This document shows, one piece after another, positions 1 through 12,396 of a DNA stretch of 64,000 bases; position 1 is the first letter of the stretch, and each line of letters begins with the position of its first letter. The notes under the pieces are model-generated. The model searched no databases. It saw only the letters and a list, made by a program, of their open reading frames with translations, and was not told where the DNA came from. Where the stretch lies: positions 2,862,027 through 2,926,026 of the forward strand of contig OZ007514.1 in NCBI GenBank assembly GCA_963931865.1. Direction: 5' to 3'. Both the position numbers and the translations under genes were made by a program. Source of the DNA: Axinella damicornis (taxonomy: Eukaryota > Porifera > Demospongiae > Axinellida > Axinellidae).

Positions 1-609
1 AGCTGATTGTGCCCAGCAGAAGCCTGGATTGTAGAGGGGGAGAGCACAGGTAGCCACACACCCATGGTTGTCTTAAGTTGTGTATAATTGCAGCAGAACA
101 GAGACAGAATGTACTTCAATCTCCTAGGCAACAATCTCCTAGGCAACAATCTATCCCATAGGAAGCAATAGGAGGGCTGAGTTCATAACAACAACTGAAA
201 GAGACTGAAGTGACTCAGAGGCAAAGGCCTGCTACCATAGTTGCTCGTTATTAGGCGCATGCGTCTATATCTCCACAGGAAGGAAATATGTGAGATGCAC
301 TTAATAATGACATTCCTCGAATACGAAGTGCACTTCATTTCAAATTACAGCTTTTTCCACTATGAAGGATCGAAAATCAGAGTTTCTGGAAGGCTTCAGA
401 GCCTAATACAAGTAGCTGGGACGAGAGTCCGCATATCAAACCTTGCCTAACAGTGAATACGTGCCTATATAAGTGAGCAGCGCCTAATAACGAGCGACTA
501 TGGTATTCCTAGTGCACAGGTCTAGGATACACCTGTACATGCACACCCTCTCAATCTACGATAGACTATGGACCAAGTTGAGCACGAAGTCCATCATTCC
601 AAACCTCAC
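1..609. other. Intron of the VPS13D-like gene (no recognised content)
   Basis: This stretch lies downstream of the donor at 608-609 on the minus strand, so it should be intron, with the next exon beyond the window. A tandem 14-bp word (aatctcctaggcaac) occurs twice near 117-148. I see no exon, RNA gene or element ends. Confidence 0.5.
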
Positions 610-3600
610 CTCTGCACCCTTAGCCTGCACCAGCACCGGGAACAGTGACTCTGAATCAACATGATCCTGAACGGTCAGACTTCCCAGAGATAGATCGTAG
701 GAAGCATACCGCAGTCTCGGACGGACGTCAGCCGCACAGCGCAGAGATACGAAACGGAACTCCACTAAGGGCTCAGGACCCAGGCATGAGATGTCTTTAG
801 AAAGGGGTGTGGTCACAAGCTGGAACGACCCTCCTCCAAGAGTGAAGGCCAGCGTCAGAAATATCCTGTCTCTCAGGAACACATTATCGTGGTCAGCTTC
901 ATATCCCAGTTCGTCCAAGAGCTCTCCTTCATCCACGGAAGGTACTCCAGTGCCAGCCACTTCCTCAGGCTGCTCCACAACTGCAGATTCTGGTTTAGTA
1001 TTTGTGTCATTTTCTGTTCCTTTGCCCCCTCCCTCTTCTCGAGACATTTGAGCCTGGTAGCCGGAGATCCAGCCAGGAAACCATCGCTGGAGGAGGCCTT
1101 GGTTACTCTCAGAAGATTCAGATTCGATCCTCTTTCTAGCAGCCTGTGTGTGAAACACAGCATGTAACGTGAAAATATGTACGCATATCAAACCTTGCAC
1201 CCAGGCCTTCTCATCCTCGCTTGCAGTACTATTGCGGGGGAAGGGCTGGTAAAATGTGTCATGTGCAGTGACGTACAATGTAACAGGACGTTGGGTGGAC
1301 ATATGGAGCAGTGGCTTCAGATTTCTACACAGCTGTAGGGTGGCTTTTCTGAACCAGAGAAACATTGCGAAGACTGCTTGATGTCAACTGCTCAGTCATT
1401 CCATGGTCCATGCTTGCAATCGGTAGCATGCTCACATACTTGTGGTTTTCCGCTCTGCGAATGTGCCTCATCCGCATGTCCACATATATAATGTGACAGT
1501 CCAGGTATGTCATTGCACATGACTAGTTAGGCCTTCCTGAGCATTAGCACTGCAAGCGACAAACTCTGGGATGAGAAGGCCTGGTTATGAGGCTAATGTA
1601 GATCCCTTTTCGCGATCAGGATCAGTGATCACATGATCACATCAAGGTTTGGGTGAACCCAACCTGCTGTGCTACTTCAGCAGAGTGATGGCCATAGATT
1701 CAAATCCCAATCGAGACAGCAAAGCTTTTCTTTGCCAGCTGCCTGGTTATTAGCAAATGAGACCATTACACAGTGACATGGCTAGCTGGTTCACTGCAAC
1801 CCACTAACCTCCACCAAGTCTTGCTGTCTCTTCACTCTCGCCATGGCAACCCTCCTCAGTACGGCCAGCTCCTCAAAGCTTTGGTCCCTCTCGATGGCTC
1901 CTAGCTCTTCCTTTACTTCAGCAGAGATGGAGGTCTACAAATCCAAAAACCATCAGTGATGGCAAATTCGTATCTACCATGGCACAACCACTGATGTAAA
2001 TCTTGACATCAACACCAATGCTAAATTACTATGATTTAATCATTACATCACCACTGATGTCATAATCATTACATCACCTCTGATGTCATAATCATGACAT
2101 AATGACTAATCATCCTACTATTACCACCATACCTGAGTGAGGTGCTGGGTGTACCCCATGACATAGGTGACATTCTGACTGGCCCGCTTCAGGGCAAATC
2201 TTTTCGAGTGTCTCTGATTTCTCTCCTGAATCTTGTGCAGTACACAGTTAGTGGCAAACTTCCACCAAATGCTGGGACTGTGAGGGGGAAGGGAAATTCC
2301 CTTAGCACAACACACAACAGTGAGTAGGCAGTGAGCAAGGATGCACAACAGACCCTGACTGAACATCCTCACCTTTCCTTGAGGGTCATGGTCGGCCTCC
2401 ATTTCCGGTACTTCTGTGCCCGAAACCTCAGATTGAATACCTCAAAGAGCATTACAAACGCCTGGTACTGGTGATCACAGAGGACGACAGGAATCTTGTC
2501 CAGTTGGACATCCAGATGAAACCGTGGACCATCGCTGATCCTCAACGGAGACTTGGAGCAGTTTTGAGAGAGCTTCGCCTGGCCGCTAACAGGTCGAATG
2601 ATATACTCGGCAGAGCGTTCAAGACTGGATATTGTGCTGGCTGTCATTGGCTGCTGCTGGGAGCTTACGGCCGCATGTTTCAGCAGCATAGCATCCTATG
2701 AACATGAGGGACATACTTGGAGTGAGATACATATTGAGCATAAAGCATTCGAGTTTAACATGGGCACACTGTATCTTAGTCTCGGTCCCAGACCCAAACC
2801 AACCCCAGCATGGATCACTGCCAGTATCACGCGCTGAAAGCGATCCACGCTGGGGTTGGCTTGGGTCTGGGACCAAGACTAACTGTATATGTGTTCAGCC
2901 TTCAGGTCTGACATCACAGCAGACTGTATCAAGAATACAGCTGTTCAAGTCTGACGTGGTTTGGGAACGAGACTGCAACACTCACCATCAGCTCCTGTCC
3001 TTCCAGGTCTCCAAGGACCTCAGTGTCAAAGTAGGCAGAGAAGTTCTGGAGGTCAAAGAGCTTCCGAGCCTTCTCCTCCCCCGAGACAAACTTGGGCTCC
3101 TGTGAAGAACAGAGGTAGCCATTCACTAAAAGGTACATTGTATGGCATGTACATGTATGCATACTGGCCCACTTAGAAGCAAGCTGGTCAAGTACTATGA
3201 TAATAATTATGTTCCGTAACTTCCGTTACCGTGGCAATGATCGGCCACTTGTCTCCATAAATGTCTCAAACAATCAGTGCACAAAGACAGAAAGCCACAC
3301 CCACCTTACTTGACTGGAATATGAATATCATTAAGGTAGTTTTTACTTGAACCACCCAAAAATGTAACTTTCTGGTTTTCTGAGAAGCCTTCTGGTTTGC
3401 GGTGAAACTGCCCCACAAACAGATGTTTAGAAAAGCGTTTTGAACACGGTGTCATCTTTCAAGACACATACCAAGTGTGCAATATGGCCCAATTAAATGT
3501 ACACTAACTTGTATAACCATGGTTACTGTCCCCCTTCCCTTACCCAGTTGTCATCAGTGGACTGAACGGAGATGTTCTCCAGCATAATCCCCATGGCGAA

Positions 3601-6600
3601 GGGGTGGGCGGGGTCAGCTCCACTGTCCTCATAACGAATATGGATGTCATTCACTATAACCTACAGAGAAGCATATGTGTATGTATACGCTAGGTTATAG
3701 GATTTCTATTAGGGAGTGGTTATAGTAACGAATTAAAACAGTAAATTCATGAAGGTCATAATTGAGCTCCAGAGGTCAAAGTTCACCTGGAGGTTAGCAA
3801 TGACATTGGAGGGGAAGGAGATTGTGAAGGGGGACCAGAACCACCAGCCGCTGGACTTCTGCTGCTCTGACTTCCACTGCTGTTCCAGTTTGTCCAGTTT
3901 AAACTGCTTCCTAGATTGCGTCAGACTCTCCTCCTCCTCGACATCATACTGTGTGTGTGTGTGTCGGGGAGAGGGGTGAGGGAGATGAGAGTGTGGGGAA
4001 GGGGGAAGTGTATGTGGAGGGCATGGCAGCATATAGGTGTGCAGGAGGAGGGCGGAAGGGGAGAGGGAGGAAAGAGAGGAGAGAGGAGAGGGAGAGGGGA
4101 AGGGGGGAGGAGGTAGAGTGTGAGGACGGGAAGGAGGTGGACACAATGTAATTGCACAGGGGCAACCTGGGTACAGAAAGAGAATGTTTGTAGGCAACTT
4201 TAAGAAACTGGGGCCCAGTACTGTTAGGCGCAGTTTCACTTTTGTCCCAGCTACTCTTTGATAAGCACTGAAGTCTTCTTCCAGAAATGAGGAGAGATAA
4301 AATGTACAAGGCTTTCACCCTCTCCCTGGTGGGGAGACTAGTCGCAAGGCCACCATGATACATTGCTCCAGGTTGTGACAGACTAGACACTTTACTACAC
4401 AACACAGAGTTAACACAATTGGCTGTAATATAGCAGACAAAAACTTGATTGCAGTGTTTTGATCACACTTGGCAATCATCACCGGTGATTGAAACATTGC
4501 TTTTGACCAAGGTCTACATACCTCCAACAACTCTCAAGAATAATGAAGCTATAGCCGAGGTTCAGTACAACATAACCAATCCTTGGCTGCCAACTCACGT
4601 CGCTGGGTTGAGGCGGTCCTGCTATAATGTACAGCTGGTCTATCCTCACCACCCACGGCTGACTCTTGATGTAGCGTACCGGAGGAATCTGTAGCTTCAG
4701 CTTCCCAATGTACCCTGAAGATGGCAGACAATGTGCCGGTGAATTAACTCAGTGAACAGTATACTCTGCATATACTAACCCAGTGAACAGTATACTCTGC
4801 ATACACTAACCCAGTGAACAGTATACTCTGCATAGACCAACTCAGTGAACAGTATACTCTGCATATACTAACTCAGTGAACAGTATACTCCGCATATACC
4901 AACGCAGTGAACGGTATACTCTTGAGTATATGCGAACAGACTAGGTTGAGACATAGCAACAGTAGTTTAGTTTCACTAGTCAAATACGTATCTGACTAAA
5001 ACAGAATAATTATTTATACAGTTACTAGCCTCGTTCCCACGCAGCCTGGGAACAAGTTTAATACAGTTACCATCATCAGCGCATGCACAAACAAGCCCGA
5101 GGGCAAGCTTAAAACAGGTGTGTATGTACTAGTTATTGCATGAGTGCAAGGGCTATACGTCGAATATTGGCATCGAGCCCGAGGGCCGCAGGCCCGAGGG
5201 CGAGTGCCAATATTATGACGTATAGCCCGCGCACTCATGCAATAACTAGTTTGTTGCATGATCAATTATCATTGTTGGTGCCAATATATCATACTGGCAT
5301 TGTGGTCAGTGCCATATATTATATATTGGCTTAGCGGTACCTTTGAACTTGTAGGGTATCATGCAACAAACCCACATACAGAAAATGGCGGGGAAAAGGT
5401 TGGGAAAAAGGTGGGAAATGAAAATAATGCAGGTGTTCAAAATTTAATTGTCATCACAGCTGTACAGGGGGTTTTCAAAAGGTGGTCATAGGTGGGAAGG
5501 AGGGAGCCCTTGCGGCCTTGTCTCTGTTCAAAGGGAGGGTTGCTTCCTGATGTGGCAAGCCTCCAGTGAGAGCCTGATGTGTACGTAAGTTGAAGTTCTC
5601 AGCTGGTCCAAGTACTAACTCAGTGAACAGTATACTCTGCATATACCAACTCAGTGAACGGTATACTCTGCATATACTGTATGTTCAAAACTGTATGTAC
5701 CTGATTTGATGTCGACCGGCAGTTTCAATTTCTTCAGCGCATCTTTCTTGAGTGGCAGTTTCTCCAGCTCAACCGCGCCTGTGGGAAATCCCATTTATGA
5801 CACTTGCATTGGAGCTACGTATATATGCCAGCTAGCCCAGCTGCTCCTATAGTATAAGTACATTTGTACCATTGTGCATGGTCATTTGAAAGGCACCGCC
5901 ACACAGTGGACAAATCCCATGTACACTAAGCGGTGCCTTTAAAGAATATACCCTAGGGTATATCAATATACCCTGAGCGTTGCCAGGCAGCTGTTCACAC
6001 TAATTGACACTATGGTACAAGTCAGCTGGGTGGTCTCGTGCCCAATTGTCCGATTGTGCAATTGTCCGATTGTGCAACTGCGTATACTATAGCTTAGGCC
6101 CCTCCAAATCAATTTATAGTTTCTCATCTCACTCCCAGTTTACTGGGCATGCGGGCGGGCGGTATACATTTGGCAATATCTCACCTTTTTAGCTCTTCCT
6201 TTTCTTTTTCAAGTGTTTCCTCAGGACTGACTCTGCTCCCAATCCACGTACGTGTAGACAGGTATGACTTAATGCAATTTTCCACTGAGCATGCTCAGTT
6301 CATGAGATACTTGAGGAAGCCAAAACCCACGCGGGCGGAAATTAGAGAAACTATAAATTGATTTGGAAGGGCCTTAAAGAAAATTGCTTGAAACTCGTAC
6401 TATCGTTTTCCAGTACAACAATCACAGTGTAACTGGATATCCAGTTGTGCAACAGGTCGACAGATGGACAACCACATCAAAAACTTTGGCATAAATTACT
6501 GCTAGTGCCAGGAGAGTGCAATAAACAGGACCCATTCCCATACTTCATTCAGTAGTTTGGGATTGAGACTAGGGTCACCTGTGAACCCATTACTGTAGAA

Positions 6601-6892
6601 GTGGGCGTGGCTAGAGCATTTGCTTGAAGATCACAGGAGATCCAATTATGTCATCATAAAGTCACGGCTGGTTCCTCAACAGCTGCAAATACTCTGAAAC
6701 ACCAGTTACACAAGCACGAGAGATCAGGGATATCAGCACTCAAGGGAAAATGAGTTCCCTCTAGAATGTCTCATGTTCTTGTGTATTCCACTTACCCTTC
6801 AGCAGGCCTATGGAGAGCTGATCGGTGACCACGTTGCCCACGTACTCGGCCACATACGTGTTAAGGAACCAGGCAGCCAGACGCTCCAACAT
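610..6892 (-). CDS. VPS13D: VPS13D-like chorein/bridge-type lipid-transfer protein, N-terminal part (10 exons, continues beyond the left edge)
   Basis: Exons, in coding order: 6892-6796, 5778-5701, 4714-4599, 3948-3787, 3660-3544, 3099-2986, 2695-2373, 2277-2133, 1934-1809, 1143-610. All junctions are GT-AG and keep phase, giving about 604 residues with no stop. The protein opens with a chorein motif (MLERLAAWFLNTYVAEYVGN, then TDQLSIGLLKGAVEL). Later come IHIRYED, typical of VPS13 beta-groove repeats, EYIIRPVSGQAKL (exon 7), WWKFATN (exon 8) and RWFPGW (exon 10). The MLE..AW.LNTY start and GAVELE.LPLKKDAL resemble VPS13D more than VPS13A/B/C from memory of the family. VPS13 proteins are channel-like lipid carriers at membrane contact sites; VPS13D acts at ER, mitochondria and peroxisomes. 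The last exon ends at GAG|gtgagg, so the remaining several thousand residues lie to the left. Introns hold tandem repeats and MITEs. Assignment to VPS13 is firm, to subtype D likely. Confidence 0.88.
4751..4936. repeat. 31-bp minisatellite in VPS13D-like intron, six units
   Basis: The word agtgaacagtatactctgca recurs at 4751, 4782, 4813, 4844, 4875 and 4906 (last one decayed), an exact 31-bp period. Two further units lie in the same intron around 5616-5680. Confidence 0.9.
5128..5250. repeat. Intronic hairpin (palindromic fold-back element)
   Basis: The arm beginning actagttattgcatgagtgc is repeated in inverse as gcactcatgcaataactagt. The inner arms share gggctatacgtc, aatattggca and a GC-rich loop (gagggccgcaggcccgag). 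About 50-bp arms in a 123-bp element inside an intron. No target duplication was assigned. Confidence 0.8.
6097..6373. mobile_element. 277-bp MITE with TTA target duplication (PIF/Harbinger-like) in VPS13D-like intron 1
   Basis: The ends ggcccctccaaatcaattta and its near-complement taaattgatttggaagggcc form terminal inverted repeats of about 30 bp that run on into tagtttctc / gagaaacta. TTA flanks both sides (6094-6096 and 6374-6376). A 3-bp TTA/TAA duplication with GGSCC-starting ends is the habit of PIF/Harbinger elements. No coding sequence inside. Confidence 0.75.
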
Positions 6893-7650
6893 GGCTCCAG
6901 GATGGTGGGCTTAGATTGGTGATACGAACCAAATTATCTTGTGTTCAGACTTGGCACGGAAATTTCTTGCTCCCACCGCGTCATTTGGACTCCATCGAGT
7001 TCACAGATCCCTTTGCTGTGCTGTTTGACACTTCTTATCGTTCATTGTACTCGTACTCGACTCGATGCCCATGGCATATATATGGCTAGGCTCCGCACAC
7101 ATGTGACGTGCGTGTATTTTCATCATACAATAATAAGATTACGTCATACATTTGATACCTTACAAGTTACGTCATCGTAGAAGAGCTACGTCTAGTAGCT
7201 CATGTAGCTGGTGGGAGGAGGTATGTATGGAGGAGGTATCTGTGTCACGTATGCATCTAGACCGCCTGCAGTCAAGAACAGACTTGCAGATGATTAGCTA
7301 TGTATCATTGTATGGTAACTGGGCTAAAGCCATACAAATTTGGCAATAATTGCCCATAATTTTGATGTAGCTACGTAGCTATAGCTAGCTAAACCCCCCA
7401 CAGATGACCATTTTGTCCAAGGGGTACAAACGCCTGGCTGTCCAGGGGGTTGTTACCCATTTTGTTGTTCACAGGAACTAACCTCTCCTTCACAGGAGAT
7501 AGCTAATTGGGCGTATACAATCGCTGGACCGTGGCAATCTGATCAAAGACGCCACCTCATCAAGACAGTTTTATATAGCTAGCTACATAGCTACAGCTAT
7601 ACGACTCAAGTTGCTTACTTCATTGCCAACCATAAATAGTGTCCTGCACT
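6893..7650. other. Intergenic; 7100-7500 is a diverged duplicate of 23790-24170
   Basis: Stretches such as gtgtcacgtatgcatctaga and the segment on gactgtcaagaacagacttg-type sequence recur in the same order at 23.8-24.17 kb, as does ggctgtccagggggttgtta. The 23.8-kb copy carries a 287-bp palindrome that this copy lacks. The area just above 6892 would contain the promoter and 5'UTR of the VPS13D-like gene, but I see no motif I can defend. Confidence 0.6.
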
Positions 7651-7743
7651 GCATGTCAAGCAAGAGTTGCATGATGACATCATTGTTTTTTTACACGGCG
7701 CTGTGAAAAAACAATGATGTCATCATGCGCTCTTGATGTCAAG
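7651..7743. repeat. Short hairpin at the left boundary of the Pmp-repeat relic
   Basis: Arms of about 38 bp: gatgacatcattgttttttt and aaaaaacaatgatgtcatc, extended by atgtcaag and cttgacat-type outer sequence. The loop is roughly acacggcgctgtg. The homology of the gene relic to its intact paralogues begins about 14 bp downstream, so this fold-back may mark the breakpoint. Confidence 0.75.
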
Positions 7744-7824
7744 CCAAAGGGTACCTTGGACATGCTGGTCCACATTGAAAATGACAATACGAATTCAAGT
7801 ATTTCATCCGACCCATTTCATATA

Positions 7825-8439
7825 AGCTTACGTGCCACTAAATTCATTCTAAGTGACAGCCCAACTGCTACATACAGAGAGCGGCTACTAACACTCCATC
7901 TATTTCCATTGATGTACTGGCTGGAGATTCAGGATGTGATGTTTCTTGTCAAATCACTAAAAGAACCTGCAGACAACATGACGATCCTCGATTATGTCAC
8001 TTTTGCATCTGGGAACACCAGATCAGCATCATCAGGGAAACTAGTTCACAACTATACAAGGTACTCACAGTCACGCCACTTTTATTTTAATCGTATTGTC
8101 AGGCTATGGAACTCTCTCCCGACCATAGACCTCAACCAGTCTATCTACAGCATTAAGCGCCAAATTATTTCTCGCCTATGGCTCCACTTTCAAACAACTT
8201 TTGATCCTGAGAATGTATGCACCTATCATTTTCTTTGTCCTTGTAATAGATGTGTTGCTCTAGCAAGTACTAGGTAACGATCACTGCTATTCAGGCCACC
8301 ACTTTGTCGGAAAACAATAATTTTTACCGCAGCATCATCATCATTGATGTATGTCTGTCAGCAGTCCATATTCAAATGTATCATTTTACTCTCTTTGTTC
8401 AAATGCCATTGTACTGCTGTAAAGTTATAATAATAATAA
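7825..8439 (+). mobile_element. 5'-truncated non-LTR retrotransposon (LINE) fragment inserted in the relic
   Basis: The relic's sequence stops at cccatttcatata and resumes at tatatgcccgtgtgaaaac, exactly where the intact copy reads through. Between them an open frame ends at 8277 and contains FNRIVRLWNSLPTIDL, the carboxy-terminal tail typical of CR1/L2/RTE-like reverse transcriptase proteins. About 160 bases of 3'UTR follow, then a short (taa)n tail. TATA on both sides is a plausible short target duplication. Truncation at the 5' end and a simple-repeat tail are standard for LINEs. Confidence 0.82.
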
Positions 8440-8858
8440 TATATGCCCGTGTGAAAACAACCTCCCTGACTGTAGTAGCTAAGTCATATGTAGTGCATCC
8501 TGGTGAAACATTTCATGTTTCTGTGGTTGCAGTTGGACAGAGAAATGGAATAGTTTCTGCTGAGTAAGAGGCCGTTTGTCTTCAAATGAGTTCCAAGTGT
8601 ATTCTTCATTGATAGGTAACCTTCATCCTCTCCAGTATCTTCAGCATTCTCAACTACACTGTGTAGTCACCGCTGCATAATGTAATCCTAGAGTTGTATG
8701 CAGATGGCCCATGTTCAATATTTAGCAACGAATTTTATCTTATTCTGAGTATAAATCACATCTGCCCACCTGGCTTTAGCCTTGGCTTTAGCCTTTCGAG
8801 GATGCAAAGCACATGATGTAGCTATCTGCAACCAAAGACTTGCCAATACCACAACCAC

Positions 8859-9275
8859 CCTCATACGGGAGCATGCGCATATGCATTGCGACACACTGGC
8901 CCGTACACCTCACGTATAGACCGAACAAGACGCGAGTTTCTGAGAGAACTGTGGAAGGGTGCAGTGGCTGATGATGGCGCAGAGACGGATAGATACATTC
9001 TTTGGCCAGCAAACCTCGGTGTTTTACTTCACGGTAAGATACTAACTATTGCTCTAGCCTAGGGCGAGGCCCCCAGTCCGAAGCAGCCACCACGGCCGTC
9101 GAGAGTAATAGCATACATGATGTAAGTGCATGTAGTGAGATGCTAGAGCTGTCTTTTATTATGGTTGAAAAAGAGGTCCCCAAAAACTTTTCCGCGCTCC
9201 ACGCGGAAAAACAATCAGTCGACCCCTTCGCGGCCTCTCTTTCCAGCCCCCCTATCAGAAAACATCTTCCTACGG
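8859..9275. mobile_element. Second insertion in the relic, probably MITE-type
   Basis: Compared with the intact copy, homology breaks after gacttgccaataccacaacc and resumes at cttttgggttggttatgac. The intervening 0.4 kb contains ttttccgcgctcc followed by cgcggaaaaa and a G/C-rich end with ccccccta and cttcctacgg. The same ccgcgctccgcgcgg word and C-run are found in the TIR element at 22331-22873, so this looks like a damaged relative. Exact ends not resolved. Confidence 0.5.
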
Positions 9276-10555
9276 CACTGCTTTTGGGTTGGTTATGACA
9301 ATGAATCCGATGCACTTATTCTCCATCCACACTGTCCACTATTGTGTTTCTCATAGTGATACAAGTGTTCTATGCTAATATTGTTGGAGCAACTTTTATA
9401 CCTGTGGAAACTACTGACATTATATCAGTCTTCATTGCATGGCTAAACCTTGACTTCGGTGTTGAAACATGTTTCTAGAAGGGGATGGATGTTTACAGCA
9501 AAACATGGATTCAATTTGTGTTCCCGATCTATATTTGGGTGATAATAGGACTCATAATACTTGCTAGCCATTTCTCACACAGATTTACAAAACTGCTGCA
9601 TGGGCAACAACCCAGTTTCTGTCTTGGTAACGCTCATGATCATCCTCCTCTCACTGATACAAAGATCCTCCGCACCTTGATTGCGGCACTATATGTCACC
9701 TACCTGGAATATCCAACATACAACAGAGGGGTGTGGCTGTACGATGCAAACATTGACTACTTCCGTACAGAACACATTCCAGTACTTGTCTTCCTCTTCC
9801 TCTTTGTTCCTTACACTCTCCTTCTCCTCTTTGGTCAGTGGCTGCAGGCTATATCACACCTGAGGCTCTTCGCATGGGTCAACAGTGCTGAGGCTGAAGT
9901 TTTTCATGGATTCATACCATGCTCCTTACAAGGTAAGACACCGCTACTGGCCCGGACTGCTGCTTGTGCTTCGCTTTATTCTTCTTCTAGTCTTCGCCCT
10001 CAATCCTCAGCAAGACCCTAGCATTAACCTCCTAGTGGGAACTGGGACTCTGCAACTGTGGGCCTGGTCTATAGTGGTGGGGTTTACAAGAACAGTTACC
10101 TAGATGTTCTAGAAGGCTCCTTTGCTCTGAACCTGATCATCCTGGTTGGTTCTACCATGTTTGTCAATCACTCTGGAGGGAATCAGCTTGCTGTTGGATA
10201 CACCTCTGTCACCATAGCACTTGTAATATTCATTGGTATCAGGAGCCAGGGCCCCGCCGCCAGTGAAGTTGCCCTTCAGCTGGGAGATGTGACTGGCCTC
10301 ACTCAATTCCTCAAAGGAAATTCACAGACTTGAAAAGACACATGAAGGCAAGCAGACATCTAGGTCAAACTGAAGCAGAAGTGGAGTCTGAGTCTGATAC
10401 TGACTCTCTTCCAGACCGGCTGATAAACCCAAACCAGTACGAACTGTTATCACACACTGCACAAGAACACCGAGTTGCCTGCAGAGAACAATGAGGCAGC
10501 TAATGAAGAACCAAGAAGGCTAATCACCGTGGACACTTTTAGCTCGATGAAATAA

Positions 10556-10978
10556 TTGTCATTTGCAAACTCGATTATCTATTTACCACCAAGTAACGTA
10601 ACATTTAGCTACAGCGATTTGAATTGTGTGCCTCATCATTTTTGCAGTAATTAATTAAGTTATGGATTGATGTGTGTGCTATATGACAAGCTACATTTTA
10701 CTGTGTTATTTTTTGAAAGTCGAACTGTCACATCACAGTTACAATAACTCCACAAAAGGAGGAAGTACTGTGTGTACAGGCACCACTTCATACTCCCCCA
10801 AGAAACTGCATGGTAGCTAGTTACAAGTTTCCTTAAAAGGACGTACAGTATGTAGCTATAGATAGCTAGCTAGAGTCCTCTCTAGAATGAATTTTGCAGC
10901 ATGCAGGTGTGTCAGCTGCTTTGGATCTCACTCAGCGTAGATGTCCAGGAGTCTGTCTGCCGGCGGGAGGAGCTATGC
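10556..10978. other. 3' flank of the relic, no feature recognised
   Basis: A/T-rich sequence without an ORF or element ends that I can recognise. Words such as tatggattgatgtgtgtgc and cattgattgatctgtgtgcc-like sequence downstream of the intact copy at 48.9 kb suggest shared 3'UTR or flank. Confidence 0.35.
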
Positions 10979-10994
10979 AGGTGTGTGTGTGTGT

Positions 10995-11067
<73 letters not shown>
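10979..11067. repeat. (GT)n microsatellite
   Basis: About 90 bases of almost pure GT, interrupted once by GA and closing with gagggtgagggtgag. Confidence 0.97.
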
Positions 11068-11070
<3 letters not shown>

Positions 11071-11241
11071 GTGAGGGTGAGATGCATTGAGTTGTAAACC
11101 TCTTAACATGTCACAGTTCATTCTACACATGTGATTTGGAATTGGAGTGTTGAGCAGTAGCTAGCTATTATTGGTAATGTTAAATGAAAGTGATTTAATT
11201 AGCAGCAGAATTCCTTAGAATGAAAACCTCACATTCAACAA

Positions 11242-11387
11242 ACCTTTGCAGGTTGGTTGTCCTGAGGCAAAGGTATTAAAATAGATAGGTGGGGTCTCAT
11301 GAGGAGGATTCAATTAGTGTGACAGAGGAGTGTGCCATTTCAATCACATCCTTGAGACCCCACCTATCTACTCTGACCTGCAAAGGT
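11242..11387. repeat. Nested hairpin, MITE-like
   Basis: Outer arms acctttgcaggt / acctgcaaaggt enclose inner arms agataggtggggtctca / tgagaccccacctatct. The two arm pairs are offset by a 28-base unpaired stretch on the left, so the structure is imperfect. A non-autonomous fold-back element is likely. Confidence 0.7.
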
Positions 11388-11583
11388 CTGTGTGCTATAT
11401 TGGGTATTGAGGTTACACTCCTTATAAGAGAATTATTGCACTTGAAAGGTTGTAGCTACTACAGTTTGATGACTGAAGTTTCATTCAATTTCGTGCTGCG
11501 TTGAGTATGAAATTTCAACTTTCTCTTGCAATCTGCCTTGTGGATGAGTGTATTTCTTCACCACATTAAGATAACCTCTGCGA

Positions 11584-11656
11584 TCTAGCTACACAGTAAG
11601 CAGTGCAACTTTCAAACATGAGTTCTAGCTACACAGTAAGCAGTGCAACTTTCAAA
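11584..11656. repeat. Tandem pair of about 40 bp
   Basis: The word ctagctacacagtaagcagt followed by gcaactttcaaa occurs twice in direct orientation, separated by a few bases. Confidence 0.85.
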
Positions 11657-11673
11657 TAATAACCTTACTTTAA

Positions 11674-12274
11674 CCCTTTAAGCCCCATTGACGTCTATAG
11701 GCGTCATTTTGACCCTATGCACTCATAGGGCTTCTCGTCAGTCCAAAAAGAGACCAAAAAGTCTTCAGAGGGCCTAGGGACAATTTTGAGGGACGAACCC
11801 AAAAATTTGGTCAGATTTCGGCGCGCCCTCCCCACTAAACGAAAGGCAGGGGGGTTTTGAAAGGGGGGGCGGGGGCCCCCCCTTCGACTGTCGTGGGCGG
11901 TTTTTGATTTTAATGAGATTCATTGGCCCGAGGATTTTTGATTCTAATGATATTCATAGACCCCACCCAGGGCCTCAAGAAAACATGCAAATTGGTGGTG
12001 TAAGGTGTGCCATCAGTCAGATCTGGCCCAAGTTTAGGGAAATGCTGGGCGAAAATCTGGCTGACATCCACATTTGACCTCCGATTGCTGGCCTTGTGGG
12101 GGGTCATGAATATCATTAACGGTATTGCCAGAGGGGTCTCTCCATGTGTGCGGGGCCCACCAAGTTTGGCCGCTGAGGAGCGTATGCTGTGGGAGAGGAG
12201 TACCTACGAAAGTGGTGTGCGCTGAATGCATGAAAATGTGTTGTCTTGGTGGGAAGAATTCGGTGGTTAAAGGG
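11674..12274. mobile_element. 601-bp piggyBac-like MITE, copy A
   Basis: Begins ccctttaagccccattgacg and ends ggtggttaaaggg, so the extreme ends are CCCTTTAA / TTAAAGGG. It is flanked on both sides by TTAA (11670-11673, 12275-12278). TTAA duplication with CCCTT-type tips is the signature of piggyBac-superfamily insertion. No transposase is encoded; overlapping small ORFs of 60-90 codons are incidental and repeat in copy B. GC-rich interior with gggggcgggggccccccc. Confidence 0.85.
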
Positions 12275-12396
12275 TTAATATGTGCATGGAGGATCAATGA
12301 ATCTCATTAAAAATTGGCAAACCATCCCAAACTGGCACACAGTGCAAGTCTAGGCCGTTTAGAGGGCGAATTCTCACCAACTATGAATCTCATTAA

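Larger units (their letters stand above)
7757..10555 (+). pseudogene. Decayed 3' half of a Pmp-repeat multi-pass membrane protein gene
   Basis: Pieces of the paralogous protein at 45129-48836 appear in order in shifting frames: DMLVHIENDNTNSSISSD (7757-7820), VHPGETFHVSVVAVGQRNG (8490-8550), FWVGYDNESDALILHPHC (9284-9337), ETTDIISVFIAWLNLDFGVE then a stop at CF* (9405-9480), the membrane segments, and the tail ending ITVDTFSSMK* at 10555. Frameshifts, internal stops and two insertions rule out one intact product. Signal peptide, N-terminal domain and all beta-helix units are missing. At the codon level the sequence still follows the intact copy closely, so loss was probably not ancient. What remains contains no complete gene. 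Confidence 0.9.

Noticed and set aside
572..610. Stop at 556 as the real C-terminus of the VPS13D-like protein
   Set aside because: A strong donor (GAG|gtgagg) lies upstream of the stop, and the family is several thousand residues long.
791..1167. Plus-strand and alternative minus-strand ORFs over VPS13D exon 10
   Set aside because: Shadows of the true minus-strand frame, which carries RWFPGW and joins neighbouring exons in phase.
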